A DNA stretch of 64,000 nt from Absidia repens (lineage: Eukaryota > Mucoromycota > Mucoromycetes > Mucorales > Cunninghamellaceae): positions 3,658,001-3,722,000 of the forward strand of contig MCGE01000001.1 of the NCBI GenBank assembly GCA_002105175.1, given 5' to 3'. Shown one piece after another: positions 33,290 through 44,879 of the stretch; the first letter of the stretch is position 1, and each line of letters opens with the position of its first letter. The position numbers and the translations under genes were made by a program. The notes beneath the pieces were generated by a model. That model was not told the origin of the DNA, made no database searches, and saw nothing but the letters and a program-made list of their open reading frames with translations.

Positions 33290-34360
33290 AAGAAAACTCA
33301 GCTATAGTAACTTTAATTTCGTGTTTTTGTCCCTCCGACTCCTTTTTTTTTCAAACAGAGTCCTGGACAACCACCGTTGGGTCCCAAGGCGCTGCCCATC
33401 CTTTTTTTTCTCAATCGCTGCCCACCCATAGTGCCAAATCACAGAGTCTTCCATCAAAACCCACACTTCAGAACCCCCCTGCCAGCCAGTGGCTACATAA
33501 TTAATATTATTCTCAACTTTGTTCTTCAATATCCCCCACCACAATAAAATACACTGTAATAGCTGTTTTTTCACACAAACACATCCCTGTTTTCTTTTAT
33601 ACGCACAAACCTATAGACTTGGTGGAAGAAGTCTCCATAATACAGTACCTAATCCGTTCCTTTCTCATATATATATATATATATATATAGACACACTATT
33701 TTTTTTTTCTATGCATATGTAATACACATTCAATGAAGCTCATACTGTAAACGTAAAACAGAGATACTAAATATAATAAAAAGAACATATTTATTCAGTC
33801 GAAGATATAAACAATGACAAACTATTACTCAACTAATGAGTGCTAATCTACTGTCGTTCCCAAATCCTTCATCCAAATTGAAAGCGTTTCCCCATGATGT
33901 TTGTTTTGCGTTTTTTAAAACGCCCCTAATTCAAGTTCTAACACTAATCCTAGATCACCAGTTCCCCAATGAGCCTTGCCATCATATCATTCAGACTATC
34001 ATGAAGGAAAAAAAAAGAAAGAAAGAAAAAGAGAGGGTAAAAAAAGGGGACCAAAAAAAAAAAAAATAGAAAGCAAAATGCGGAGCCTGAATCATCCAGC
34101 TTTTTTTTTTATGTCCAAAAATCAGGGAGCTGCAAATAAACGGGCAATCTCGTTTTATCTTCCAGTGGAAAGGCAGTTGCAACCACTACATAATCAAACT
34201 CTAACCTCTCCGACGCATTTCAAGTAAGCTATTATTTCAGCACACAAAAAACCCATTGACGAATCGCTGAGCACGACGGTTGGGCCCCAAGGGGCTGCCC
34301 ACCAAAGTGCGAAATGGCGGAGGCTTTAATCCTATACCATCGAAACCCACACTTTGATAA
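33290..34360 (+). repeat. Family B dispersed repeat, direct copy of the 17.2-18.3 kb repeat
   Basis: Near-identical over about 1 kb to 17240-18290, including the AT microsatellite, the core with hairpin GCGTTTT/AAAACGC (33908-33923), and the GACGGTTGGGCCCCAAGGGG block near 34275. It breaks off inside the segment that at 18.3 kb reads on to the repeat end; a minisatellite begins there. Confidence 0.85.
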
Positions 34361-34367
34361 AAACTGT

Positions 34368-34618
34368 TCCGCGCCCAAAGTAGAAACATTTCCTGTCATT
34401 TTTTATATTTGTATACAAATATGCTTCCGTGCCCAAAGTAGAAACATTTCCTGTCATTTTTTATATTTGTATACAAATATGCTTCCGTGGCCAAAGTAGA
34501 ATATTTCCTCTTTTGCTTCCGTGCCCAAAGTGGAACATCACCTCTTTTGCTTCCGTGCCCAAAGTGGAACATCACCTCTTTTGCTTCCGTGCCCAAAGTA
34601 GAAACATTTCCTGTATAA
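34368..34618. repeat. Minisatellite with 58-bp and 34-bp units
   Basis: Two near-identical 58-bp units start CGTGCCCAAAGTAGAAACAT, and each contains the perfect palindrome ATATTTGTATACAAATAT (34405-34422 and 34463-34480). Three 34-bp units follow that lack the palindrome segment, and a final partial unit. All share CCAAAGTRGAAYAT and CTTCCGTG. Confidence 0.9.
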
Positions 34619-34699
34619 ACCCCCCATCCCCACACACACACCGGTTTTTTTTTCCACGCACATATGCCATGCCCATTCAGCGAGACAATGAAAGGCATA

Positions 34700-34990
34700 A
34701 GAGAATAATTGTAAATAGACAAGATATGTTTAATTCTGATATAGATGCAATATAAACTATGATAACTAACGCTAAGCTGAGCTAATGACACTATTCTAAA
34801 ATGAATGCTAATTTGATGACGGTCAAAGATCACGAATCCAAAATGGAAGGGTTCTCCCATGATGTTTGTATTGCACTTTTCAAAAGGCCCCTGATTCAAG
34901 TTCTGAGCACTAATCCAAGATCACTAAATCCACAGTTGAAGTTGATGTTCTAAAAAAAAAAGAAAAGAAAGGAAGAGGAAGAAAAAAGAG
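34700..34990 (+). repeat. Core repeat copy with upstream block
   Basis: The core near 34838-34925 has the variant stem GCACTTTTCAAAAGGC, followed by an AG-rich tract. It belongs to family B and continues into the tandem array. Confidence 0.75.
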
Positions 34991-35064
34991 GGACGAGAAA
35001 ATTTAAATCCATGAGAGGCGGAGTGCGAATGACTCGATCACCCTATTTTTCACCACACACAAAA

Positions 35065-35480
35065 AAAAATATCTATTGACGACGCGCTGAGCACGACGGT
35101 TGAGCCCCAAGGGGCCGCCCACCATAGTGCGAAATGGCGGAGGCCTTAATCCCTTCCCTGTTTTTTTTTTTAGCACACATAAAAAACCCATTGCCGATGC
35201 GCTGAGCACGACGGTCGGGCCCCAAGGGGCTGCCTACCATAGTGCGAAATGGCGGAGGCCCTAATCCCTTCCCTATTTTTTTTTTCAGCACACATAAAAA
35301 CCCCATAGATGACGCGCTGAGCACGACGGTTGGGCCCCAAGGGGCTGCCCACCAAAGTGCGAAATGGCGGAGCCTTTAATCCTATCCCATCGAAACCCAC
35401 ATTTTAATAAAAAACTGTGACACCTAGTAAATCGAAAGATTTCCAGAAGCTCCAGCGGAGCGCCAGAGCGTCTATTTTGT
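35065..35480 (+). repeat. Tandem array of ~115-bp units, family B 3' part
   Basis: Three head-to-tail units begin near 35073, 35190 and 35305. Each reads GCGCTGAGCACGACGGT, then GGGCCCCAAGGGGC (a GCCCC/GGGGC hairpin), then AGTGCGAAATGGCGGAGGC, with a T-tract spacer. The last unit runs into the usual family B end, AGCTCCAGCGGAGCGCCAGA, at about 35450-35470. Single copies of the unit occur at 18180 and 34260. Minus-strand ORFs over the array are by-products of its GC-rich periodicity. Confidence 0.9.
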
Positions 35481-35819
35481 AAAACACCGCGAAAACTGTG
35501 AAATATAACATCGAAAACAAGGTAAAAAATTTTACCCCTGGAAGCCAGGTCCTGTTTTTTGCTCGTTCCCGCTCCGATATCAAGCGTAGTTAGTAGATGT
35601 AGATTGTATGGCTTGCAAGCGAAGATTAGTTTATGTATTTTTATTTTTATATATTATTTGTACAATAAAAAGTACCGTCCCTTGTTTTTTTTTTTTGTTG
35701 TTGTATGCACAGACACACACACACGTTTTTTTTTCTGCTTATAATAAGACCATGTTTATACATTTGGTAAGACAATCAAACAATGAGAAAGAATAATGAT
35801 ATAAATAGACAAGACGAAG

Positions 35820-36065
35820 TTTATTCAGTAGTAATTATAACAATGACAACCAATACTAAACTAAGATGAAGGCTAATTCAATAGTGGTCCCAAATTCTGA
35901 ATCCAAATGAAAGGGTTTCCCATGCATCTCGTAATACCTGAGCTGAAAACCTTTCTAAACTAGTCCTGACACTAATCCTAGTTGAACATCACCTCATTGA
36001 GATCATTGAAATGGCGGTGACTTGGGAAAAAAAAGAAAAGAAAGGAAGGAAGAAAAAAAAAAGCT
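35820..36065 (+). repeat. Core repeat copy, diverged
   Basis: AAAGGGTTTCCCATGCATCT near 35910, followed by ACCTTTCTAAACTAGTCCTG, links this copy to the family C version of the core. An A/G-rich tract follows. Confidence 0.7.
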
Positions 36066-36719
36066 TTCTTTAAAGCGCATATTCAAACGGTGATTGAAGT
36101 CCCAAATTGAAATGAAAAATTGAAAATTTGGCATTATAAGTGAGCCACACCATATAGCATTGGGTAGAAAGACGACAAAATCATGGCCGAGTTAGTAGAT
36201 TAATACTGTGAAGTTAGCTCAAGCATGTGTCAGTTTAGATTTAATACTGTTCAATAAAATACGTCTTCCTTTTTTCATCACTAGCCCCAGCATTCCTTTA
36301 TCACCTGCTTTCCGATTAGAATTGCTAATTTTGAGTACCTCCGAGTGTATATATGGGAGAAAGAGGTACCTCCAAAGGCCGCCCCCCACAAAAAAGATAT
36401 GGAAAAGTTGATCAAGAACATAAAGTAACCCTTATTTAGATCAATTTTTTATACTCAATTCCAAAAAATTGATACATTGGCTGTCTGTGGACGTATATTG
36501 AAGTGTAGTTTTTGATGGAATTACACAACAATACCCCGTCAGTTGGCACCATAAAAAATAAACCCATTGAGTTCAACTGGCTTCAGTTTGGACTTTATTT
36601 GTCGCATGAAAAATATAAATATCAAAAAAATAAACAACAAATTGGATATATACAATACGCTCAGTCTAGTGAATGCTACGCTGGTAAGACAGCCATAATT
36701 ATGCTATAAAGCAGCGTAG

Positions 36720-37500
36720 AATGCTCTATAGCGGTACATATATGCATGATTAGTCGAGCACAAATATGGCTATTTTGATAGTACGTGATTTAATATTGTC
36801 AACCAGTTCCTAGGATTCTTAATGGGAAAAAATGGCCGTAGTGGGTAGGTGTTTGCTAGAACAATCCCCAAACAACTATAGTAGCGGCATTGTTTACTAT
36901 ACTGTTTGTCAGAATATGGTCAGTGAAAAGGAAACATTTTATTGTATATACAAATCGATATTAAAACTCAAGTCAAGGGGTCTATTGCAACAAAGGTGTT
37001 GATGGCAAGATCTATAGGAGGAAGATTGAGGAGACTAATGTGAGATTTGAAGATTAGTCAACAATAAACAAAAAGTCCATTTCTGGAATGGGATCTAATA
37101 TCCTGTACGGTACTGACAGGAGAAACACTAGAGGAACTCTTTATTGAAGTATAACAATACATATAAGAGTCATTGGTAAAATGAATATATCATGCAAGAC
37201 ATGAGAAAGACCTACGGGATATTTTTCATTGAAGCGTGTAAAAAGAGACGTATTTTATTCATATATAGATACAAATTACGGACAAACTAAACTAAGCTGA
37301 GCTAACTCCAAAAATTAAACTAATGGTGTATTCAGATCCTGGATCCAAAATGAAGGGGTTCCCCATTCTTGTAATCCCTTTTCTGAAAACCCGTCTAAAC
37401 TAGTCCTGATACTAAAGATCAGCAAAACCTAAAGTTGAATGGTGAAGAAAAAAAAAGGAAAAAAAAAAAAAAGAAAAAGAAAAAAGAAAGCCGGAGTCAA
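36720..37500 (+). repeat. Family C dispersed repeat copy
   Basis: About 0.8 kb shared in order with 40075-40800 and 46145-46990. Markers are CTATAGTAGCGGCATTGTTT, CAGTGAAAAGGAAACATTTT, a GGAGGAAGATTGAGGAGA block, AAAAAGAGACGTATTTTATT, and the core with CTGAAAACCCGTCTAAACTA. No ORF. It ends close to the BUB1 promoter. Confidence 0.8.
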
Positions 37501-37574
37501 AAAGTTGGGAGTAAAAAGAAAAAAGAATCACCACGTGGGTGGGATCTTGATTATTTTTTTCGGACACTCCAAGG

Positions 37575-37692
37575 CCAACTATTATCCTCCACTACCAAAA
37601 AAAAAAAAAAAAAGAAAAAAAAAAAAAAAAGAAAAAAAAAAAAAAGAAAAAGAAAAAAAAAAAAAAAGAAAAAGAAAAAGAAAAAGAAAAAG
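37575..37692 (+). repeat. Pure purine (A/G) tract upstream of BUB1
   Basis: About 95 consecutive A/G bases, mainly A-runs with GAAAAA spacers, ending about 85 bp before the predicted BUB1 ATG. Confidence 0.85.
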
Positions 37693-37777
37693 AGTCCACG
37701 GGACCCATTTTGCCGCAGCACCTTTCGGAGGTAGTCTGAGGTTATTTGTATTTGTGCAGTTTTTATCTTTGATTTCT

Positions 37778-39832
37778 ATGCTCCAATCGACAACAGTACT
37801 GTCCTACGAAAGGCGACTAAAAGAGCTTCTTAAAACAAGTCCTGAAAAGACTTCCCAAATTAAGATATTATTGAAAGAAGGTGTCACTCTCTGTCAAAAC
37901 GAAAGCCATACTTTGCGTTATCTTCGACTTTGGCTTTATCTCGCTACTCTTTACGATCAGCCTTTGAATGTATGTCGTCATTTACTTGACAAAAATATTG
38001 GCACTTCCCATGCACTACTCTATCAAGATATGGCCTATCATTATGCTAGTGAAAATAGGTACTTTTTCCGCAATACAAGTATGCATGCCATACACATTTG
38101 ACCAATCCCTTCTTTTTTATAGAAAAGATATGGCTGCAAGCATACTTAGACAAGGGATTAAATGGAACGCTCAACCACTTGAACGGTTACACCAATCTTT
38201 ATTGGACTTGGATAACGGTATTTGTGAACCTGCTCCTCCATCTGTCAAAAATCCACTGTCTGCAGCTCAAACTCAAGATAATCAACAACTACCAATTAAA
38301 ATGACTGGTATCGGCTCTCAAAACGCTCTCGGTGTTCTTGATGCATTGGAATTATTCACTCGACGAAAACTTCACAGCTCCACCTTACAAGAAAGTCATC
38401 ACTATGGTCTTTCTTCTGATGAAATGCGTGCAAAATTACCCAAACATCAAGTTGAAGGTAATAATTAGATAAGGAGCTTGGTGGGACAAATATCTTAACA
38501 TTTCTAGCTGTATTTTTAGATACCATCGGAAAAAATAACATTGCTTGTCATTTATTTCCTGCTTTGGACTCTGATTGTATTGTGGAGCAAGATAATAATC
38601 CTTCGTTACGACTTCTGCAAGTACAGGATAAAGATAACGACGACCTGAAAAATCAAGAATTTTTGGGACAGCATGAGGAAACAGTAGATCATTCTCCAGT
38701 ATCAGAATCGATTGTACAGGAACAACAGCAACCTGTGTACGTCCCAACTGCCATTATCAAATTTCCTCTGTCGCACATCTATAAGCAGTCCCTTGTGGAA
38801 CCATATTTGATTGCCAATTGTACATACGATTTGGCCCAGCCAGGAAATCTGGAATCTCTCGTTAATCTCAAAAGCAATAAAAATGTGTTGCTTGCCTTAG
38901 ATCAAGATACGGTGTGTATTGAAGCAATTTTAGGCACTGGAACATATGGAACTGTATACCTGGCAAGCTGGAATTCAGACAAAGTAGCAATTAAAATACA
39001 CAAAATACCTGATCGATGGGATCACTATATACATCGACTCATTTATCAGCAATGCACAGATGCTGATCGATTTTTTATTCGTTCTCATGCTCTTTATTTG
39101 GATTACAAAGCTAGCTACATGATTATGGAATATGCATCACAGGGAAACTTTCTTGATTGCTTGAATATGTTCCGTAAACATGGTAGTATGGCGGTGCCAG
39201 AGCCTCTTGTACAGTTACTTGTGTTACGGCTCCTTCAGGCTATCATTATGTTACACAAATTACATATCACACACAATGATCTTAAGCTGGACAATCTTTT
39301 GATGTGCTATACGATGGACGGAAATTTGCAACATACATCACAACCGCCACCTTTAATTCACCACACGGACGAGTCCTATTTGGATCAAGTATCAGTAAAA
39401 GTGGTCGATTTTGATTTAGCTATAAATCTAAAGTTAATTGCCGTACTTTCGGCGACATCGCAAGTGATGATGATGGAAGATGATTGCAAGTCTGGCGAAT
39501 TTATAAATATACCTCCTACTTTTTCTGGTTTGTCCTGGCCACCTTATCACTTGGATTATTGGGGGATCGCCAACTGTGCACATATGCTACTCTTCTCCTC
39601 TCCCGTTATCAAGACCACTTCCAAAAAGGTAAAAAGATACTGGAACGAAACGCTCTGGTTACGATTTTTTGATATTCTTTTGGTTCACCCTCCTTCTCTT
39701 GTGGATGATGGCATCAGCGCTCTCTCTTCTTTGATCACTGATCTAACGTTATCCTTGCGAAACGAAACGGTTAGAAACAATACCATTTATTACTTGCAAT
39801 ATTATGATTACCTCTACAAAACAACGCGTTAG
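37778..39832 (+). CDS. BUB1: Spindle checkpoint kinase Bub1
   Basis: Three exons (37778-38058, 38123-38457, 38520-39832) give 642 aa, short against about 1000 aa in yeast and human. The N-terminus is the Mad3/Bub1 TPR region: LRYLRLWLYLATLYDQPLNV, then IGTSHALLYQDMAYHYASEN, then ILRQGIKWNAQP. The linker is brief. The C-terminal kinase has the glycine loop LGTGTYGTVYLA, the lysine in VAIKIHK, catalytic HNDLKLDNLLM, VVDFDLAI where most kinases have DFG (Bub1 kinases deviate here), and PPYHLDYWGIANCAHMLLF, the Bub1-specific equivalent of the APE region. Bub1 phosphorylates H2A at kinetochores and recruits checkpoint proteins. The N-terminus may extend upstream, since only about 90 residues precede the first intron. 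Confidence 0.9.
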
Positions 39833-40074
39833 TCACTACCGTACACACCCACATCCACACCATGGCTACTTATTTGCAATTATTTGGAAATGGCCATATG
39901 AATAGTCTTGTTGCTTTATAAAGCTCCTTAGGTTTTCTTTAAAAAATATATATTTCATTATTTTTCTACTAATGCTGCGTCTCTTTTATTTTTATCATTA
40001 TGGCATAGTTGAGAAAAAACCTCAAATAAACATCAGTTGTTGCAATTTTTTATATGATCGGAAGCGTTTGATAG

Positions 40075-40800
40075 GGCATTTTTAAAATAGCTACAGTAGC
40101 GGCATTGCTTGTTATACAATAATTTAGAGGATAATTATTAAAAAGGGCATATTTTTTAAAGCATCTTGGTTAATACTAAAACTAAAGACAAAGGGTTTAT
40201 TGTAAAAAAGGGTTCCGTGGGAGGATCTATCGGAGGAAACATGAAGAAGATCAAAATGAACCTTGAATAATGGTCAGCACTAGTATAAAGCGCACTCACA
40301 AAAAAGTATCTAATATATATATACTGTACAAAGCCTAGGAAAGACAAAAGAGATATCTTTTATTGAAGCACAACAACAGTCGTTGCTATTCAAAAAGGGT
40401 GATGGCAGTAAAAAAAAAAAAAAAAAAAGGATCTACTGCACACGACATGAAAGAGGCTAATAGGACATTTTTCATAAAAGTATGTAAAAAGAGACATATT
40501 TTATTTAGTTGCATATACAAACTAATACTAAACTAAGCTAATGAAGGCTCCAAAAAGCTCAACTAATGGTGCATTCAGATCCTAGATCCAAAATGAAAGG
40601 GGTTTCCCATGCATCTTGTAATCCCTGAGCTGAAACCCCTCTAAACTAGTCCTGGAATTATTCTAAGTCCACCATAACCTTGAAGACGTTGAATGATGAA
40701 GACAAAAAAAAAAAAAAAAAAGGAAAAGAAAGAAAAAGAGGGAGAGAGAGACGAAATGGTAAAAAAAATAAAATCATGTGTGCGGAGCATGAAATATTTT
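40075..40800 (+). repeat. Family C dispersed repeat copy
   Basis: Same block order as 36720-37500: GCTACAGTAGCGGCATTGCT near 40091, GGAGGAAACATGAAGAAGAT, AAAAAGAGACATATTTTATT, the core near 40590, and an AG tract. It ends with ATCATGTGTGCGGAGCATGA. Confidence 0.8.
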
Positions 40801-41008
40801 TTATGGTTCCGTATCGTCTTGGACAGGGTCCCTGCTAATGAATATTTATTTTATACATATATACCACATGTTTATGTGAGAGAGTGTTTTATATGACAGA
40901 ATAACTTGAATTAAACAGCATTATTATGCATGATGGTCAAATATTATTGCCTATATGAAATTAGATATTCGTTTTTATTATGTTACTATTTTTTTTTTTC
41001 ATAATTGT

Positions 41009-42840
41009 TCAACTCGACTTTTTCATGGTTATCTCAGGAAGAGGTGGCTCCACACCACCTAAATCTGTGACACTCATTTCAGCTGTTTGGGATTTTTGCT
41101 GAATTGCCATTTTCGCTTCAACTGATGCATTTATCCGCTTTTTCTGAAGAGCTATCAATGGAGTATAAGATAATTTTAGAAGAAGCCAGGCAAGCAGTCC
41201 CAAAATATAATGGATATAATAAATTTGCCCCCAGACTTGAACTACAGCATCAATATATAGGCCAATAAATGATATGGACATAGTATTGATAGTGAATACG
41301 GTGATAACAATTCCAAGGAAATCATAAACAGCTTTACGTGCTGCAAGTGGCTGTCCAAGTTTATTTTCCGTTACGGAAAATGTGATGGGACGAATTGTTT
41401 TTCGCGCCATACGGCCAATTGTCTGATACAATCCCAAAGATAAGAACATAACTATAGTAGCATTGATAGAATATAAATGAGTATAAATGAATTTTCTTCC
41501 TTTTTAGAGAAGGCATACTGTAATAACCAGGGTAGAAACCATGCCAAAGAGCAGATACACCATATGTGGTTAAAGTACTAACTGCACCAGCTTTTTTGTT
41601 ACGTGGAGTGATACGTAAGTAAACATAATTTTTCAACCATCGATTGGCACCCATATTCCAATAATCCGACATTTCTTTCAGCGATTGAGGTAGTTCACAA
41701 TGAATAATATCAATATTCGTGACGCGATCCCATCGTGCATGGCCTTGATCATCATATCCTGTGAAACCGAATCCACACAAAACACAAGCGCCTTCTGATA
41801 ATAACCAAACCGTATAGTATTTACATCTTGCCACGAAAGCTGCCATTTGAATATAGAGTAACCTATCACGAAAACGAATTTTTGCATGAATTTGGCGGAG
41901 TATCAAATTCATTTTTCCTTTACTTTCTAGCAAATGAGGTCTCTTGCCATTCAGATTTTAGCATCTGAGGAAAATTATATTTTGTACTACTTGACAATAG
42001 AATTCCGATAGAAAGAGCACATTTTAAAATAATCATAGCGGTAGGTTTGATAGATGAGGGTGATACTGATCCTTCCTTATGGTGTCGTTGATGATGTTGA
42101 TATGTAAATCGAATGTAGTCCATATATTCGCACGCCGGTCCCACCAAGAACCCACCGAAAAAGAACATCCAGCCACTAAATTCTAGAAATGTGGGATATA
42201 CATTGATTTTCATTTGCTGATTATAGACCGTCAGCTGATGGTCATTTTGTTGTATATTGGATGATGTCGCCATCGTTTTTTTTGTTTTTCTATTCGGCCA
42301 TCAAACACATTGAATCCAAACATTGTTAACTTGATGGTTGCTATCATCATCATACCGGAGTAGTCTAGTGTTGCATCGCCAGAATTGCCATTTAGCTGAC
42401 GAACGATATGACTACAATAATGCCATCAATAATAATCCTTTTTTTTTTTTTTTTTAAAAAAAAAAACATGCATCCTAATCTTACCAGAGAGACATACTGG
42501 TGAGTACGAATATAAAATTGATCCATGGACCTTGTTGGCTATGATTGTATTTCATCAATAAGTATGTTAAAATACATGTAACACTGATATGAAGGAATCC
42601 AATATAAAGTTTAAGGAAGATAAGAGTGGTGAATAATGCAATGGCGATAGAATACATATGTTTCACGCTAGCTGCTCGTGAAGATACTGTAGTGGATGAT
42701 GCCGATGATTGGGTGGGTAAGTAGCGATAAAGGTAAGCAAATATGTAAGACGACATGAGGGAGACAACTAGCTTTAGTTGATCCCGTGTAATTGCACCTC
42801 CGCCTATTTGATAGGCTGCCTTTTCAAAAAAAGTATCCAT
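41009..42840 (-). CDS. ALE1: MBOAT lysophospholipid acyltransferase (Ale1-like), homopolymer frameshift in exon 2
   Basis: Four exons (42840-42485, 42411-41924, 41862-41519, 41451-41009) encode a multi-pass ER membrane protein of about 543 aa. It is recognised by IKLTMFGFNVFDGR, then FLEFSGWMFFFGGFLVGPAC, WNMGANRWLKNYVYLRI (catalytic Asn region) and TYGVSALWHGFYPGYY (catalytic His). Such enzymes reacylate lysophospholipids in the Lands cycle. Exon 2 needs one extra base in a run of eight T's (42276-42283) to stay in frame; the summed exon length is one short of a multiple of three. Either the assembly lost a base in the homopolymer or this allele is broken. All other features look intact, so sequencing error is the simpler reading. 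Confidence 0.9.
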
Positions 42841-44257
42841 CTATGATACAAAGAGGAAGAGAAAGAAATAAAAAAAAATGGTCAACTCAAGTAAAGAATT
42901 GATAAAGAATGCACGAGCAATTTTTTTTTTTTAGCTCCTTCTGAAGACAAAAGTTGGGGTTCTGACTGGTAAAAAGAGAAGTCAGCGAAATACGCTTTTA
43001 AAACATTAGGCTTAAGCGTCAACTGTCATTGGATAGATCAAGTGTATTATTCACTTAAGTAAAGCTTTATGGAAATTTAAAGTAGGACAAGAGTGGGGAT
43101 TGGGGACGGAGTTTTCAGGTAGGTCATATTTTGTACGACAAAGCATAAACTTCCCAGAATGGAGATCAGCGAAGTAATTTTATTGTATAGGGTGTTCCCA
43201 CGACGCCGTATTTTTCTAGTTCACAAATGAACATTCATAACTACTCCATATGCTATATATAACTAGAGTATGTCACAGTGCCTTCCAAAAAGTTTGCAAC
43301 ATTTTTGAAATTCCGCATCGAATTTTGAACATGACCTGAATCGAGCATGGACGAGGCAAGGTGACCGGTAGGTGTCTATATATAATAATAATAACAATTT
43401 AAGCACTACAAACGGAAACTAAGCTACTGATAAAATAACGCAAAATGAAGTAGTAAGAGCAGGAGTGCAGAGGGTGAGGAAATAAAAGATATTAATGAAA
43501 GAGAGGATGAGAGTGAACAGTCGTTTGGTACAGTGCGGGTAGTAAGATAGCGGGATGAGGTAGTTTAGAAGCCGGGGGTGGGGAAAGGGTAATGGTCGAC
43601 TGATCAAAGATGATACTCCATTGGACCTGTCAAACACAAAGTAGAGCAGAAGAAAAAGGTTCATCATCCTTCAGATATGCGGATATTGAGTAATGCTGTT
43701 TTTTTATTTATTGTCTTTGCGGAGACTCAATCAAAATTACCCCTGAAACTTTGCATGAAGTACCCCTGATGAGTTACTTGCCACCTTATGGGAAACTATG
43801 TGGTATTGATCTCATCCTCATCAAAATGCTGTAAAATTGTAGCTTATAGCATAATTGAGTATAAAATGAAGCTTTCCTGTCTATATATATGTTTAGCTGT
43901 TTACCAATTACTTAATTTGGACCCGTCATACCCTCTCAGGAATATATATAAATCATCACCATAAAAAGTTCATTTATTGGGCTTGTGGAAAATGATATGG
44001 AACTAGGAGTTAACAAAAGGTATAATTTCCAAAAAGTAATGTAAGATATAAATATATAGAAAAACTTGATGTAATGAGATTCTGTACATGATGGCATGGT
44101 TGAGAAGCTGGACCGGAATTTTCAAATATCATACAATAAAAGCGTGACACCGGCCAAATAATTATGCGGCTATAACGGAGGTCGAAGTGGCAGGTCGCGC
44201 AAATTTTCCTTTTGTTTGTTTTTGAGATTTTTTTTTTTTGATTTTTTTGATTTTTTC
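42841..44257. other. Divergent intergenic region between the MBOAT gene and the GIY-YIG gene
   Basis: 1.4 kb with no supportable gene. It should contain both promoters. At about 43273-43300 the segment CACAGTGCCTTCCAAAAAGT resembles the end of a Tc1-type transposon, but no partner repeat was found. Confidence 0.4.
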
Positions 44258-44840
44258 ATGTTCGGTCTTTTTTGTCGCTCGTCTTGCCGACCGCGATTAT
44301 TTCTACATGCATCGAAAGGGCAGGAAAATCAACAATATATCACCACAACTTCAATATTGCCAAAACTATCCAGAACAGCTACAACAACAAAAAGACCTGT
44401 ACAATTACAACGAAAAAATAAACCGCCATCAACCCATCCATTACCAATACCCGCTCAGTCATCAATCAGCAGCCGTCAATCGAAAAACTACCGCAAAACC
44501 ATCACTCAACCATTAATATTCCAACAATGTGCAGGACTACGGCGTAGGGATGGGAAACCTTGTCAGCGTCGAATTCCTGTCGATCCCAAGCACGTATCAT
44601 CAACGACACTTGCCTATTGTCACGATCATCGACCTCTCGTCACAGATATTCCACACACTGTAGAATCCTTGAATTCTTCACCATTACCTCATACTAAAAA
44701 TACGGTGGCTATTTCTCCATATTTGACATCTTCCAGCATGGAATCAAAACGCACTATTGAATCTTCTCCGATCTATGATTGTTGGTCTCGTAAGTAAGAA
44801 ATTAGAACGATGTGAATACTTGACTATTCTTTTTAATCAT

Positions 44841-44879
<39 letters not shown>

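Noticed and set aside
34368..34618. Regular short repeats that could suggest a CRISPR array
   Set aside because: Units are contiguous with no unique spacers, and the context is a eukaryotic genome.
35003..35400. Three overlapping minus-strand ORFs with a repeated GFLCVLKKK/PPFRTMVG peptide
   Set aside because: They are read-through of the 115-bp GC-rich tandem units; unit periodicity, not a gene, keeps them open.
37439..37777. Lys/Arg-rich N-terminal extension of Bub1
   Set aside because: It is a translated purine tract inside transposon-derived sequence; Bub1 homology starts only after ATG 37778.
43273..43330. CACAGTGCCTTCCAAAAAGT as a Tc1-type transposon end
   Set aside because: No inverted partner or TA-bordered second end found within about 1.5 kb, so not listed as an element.
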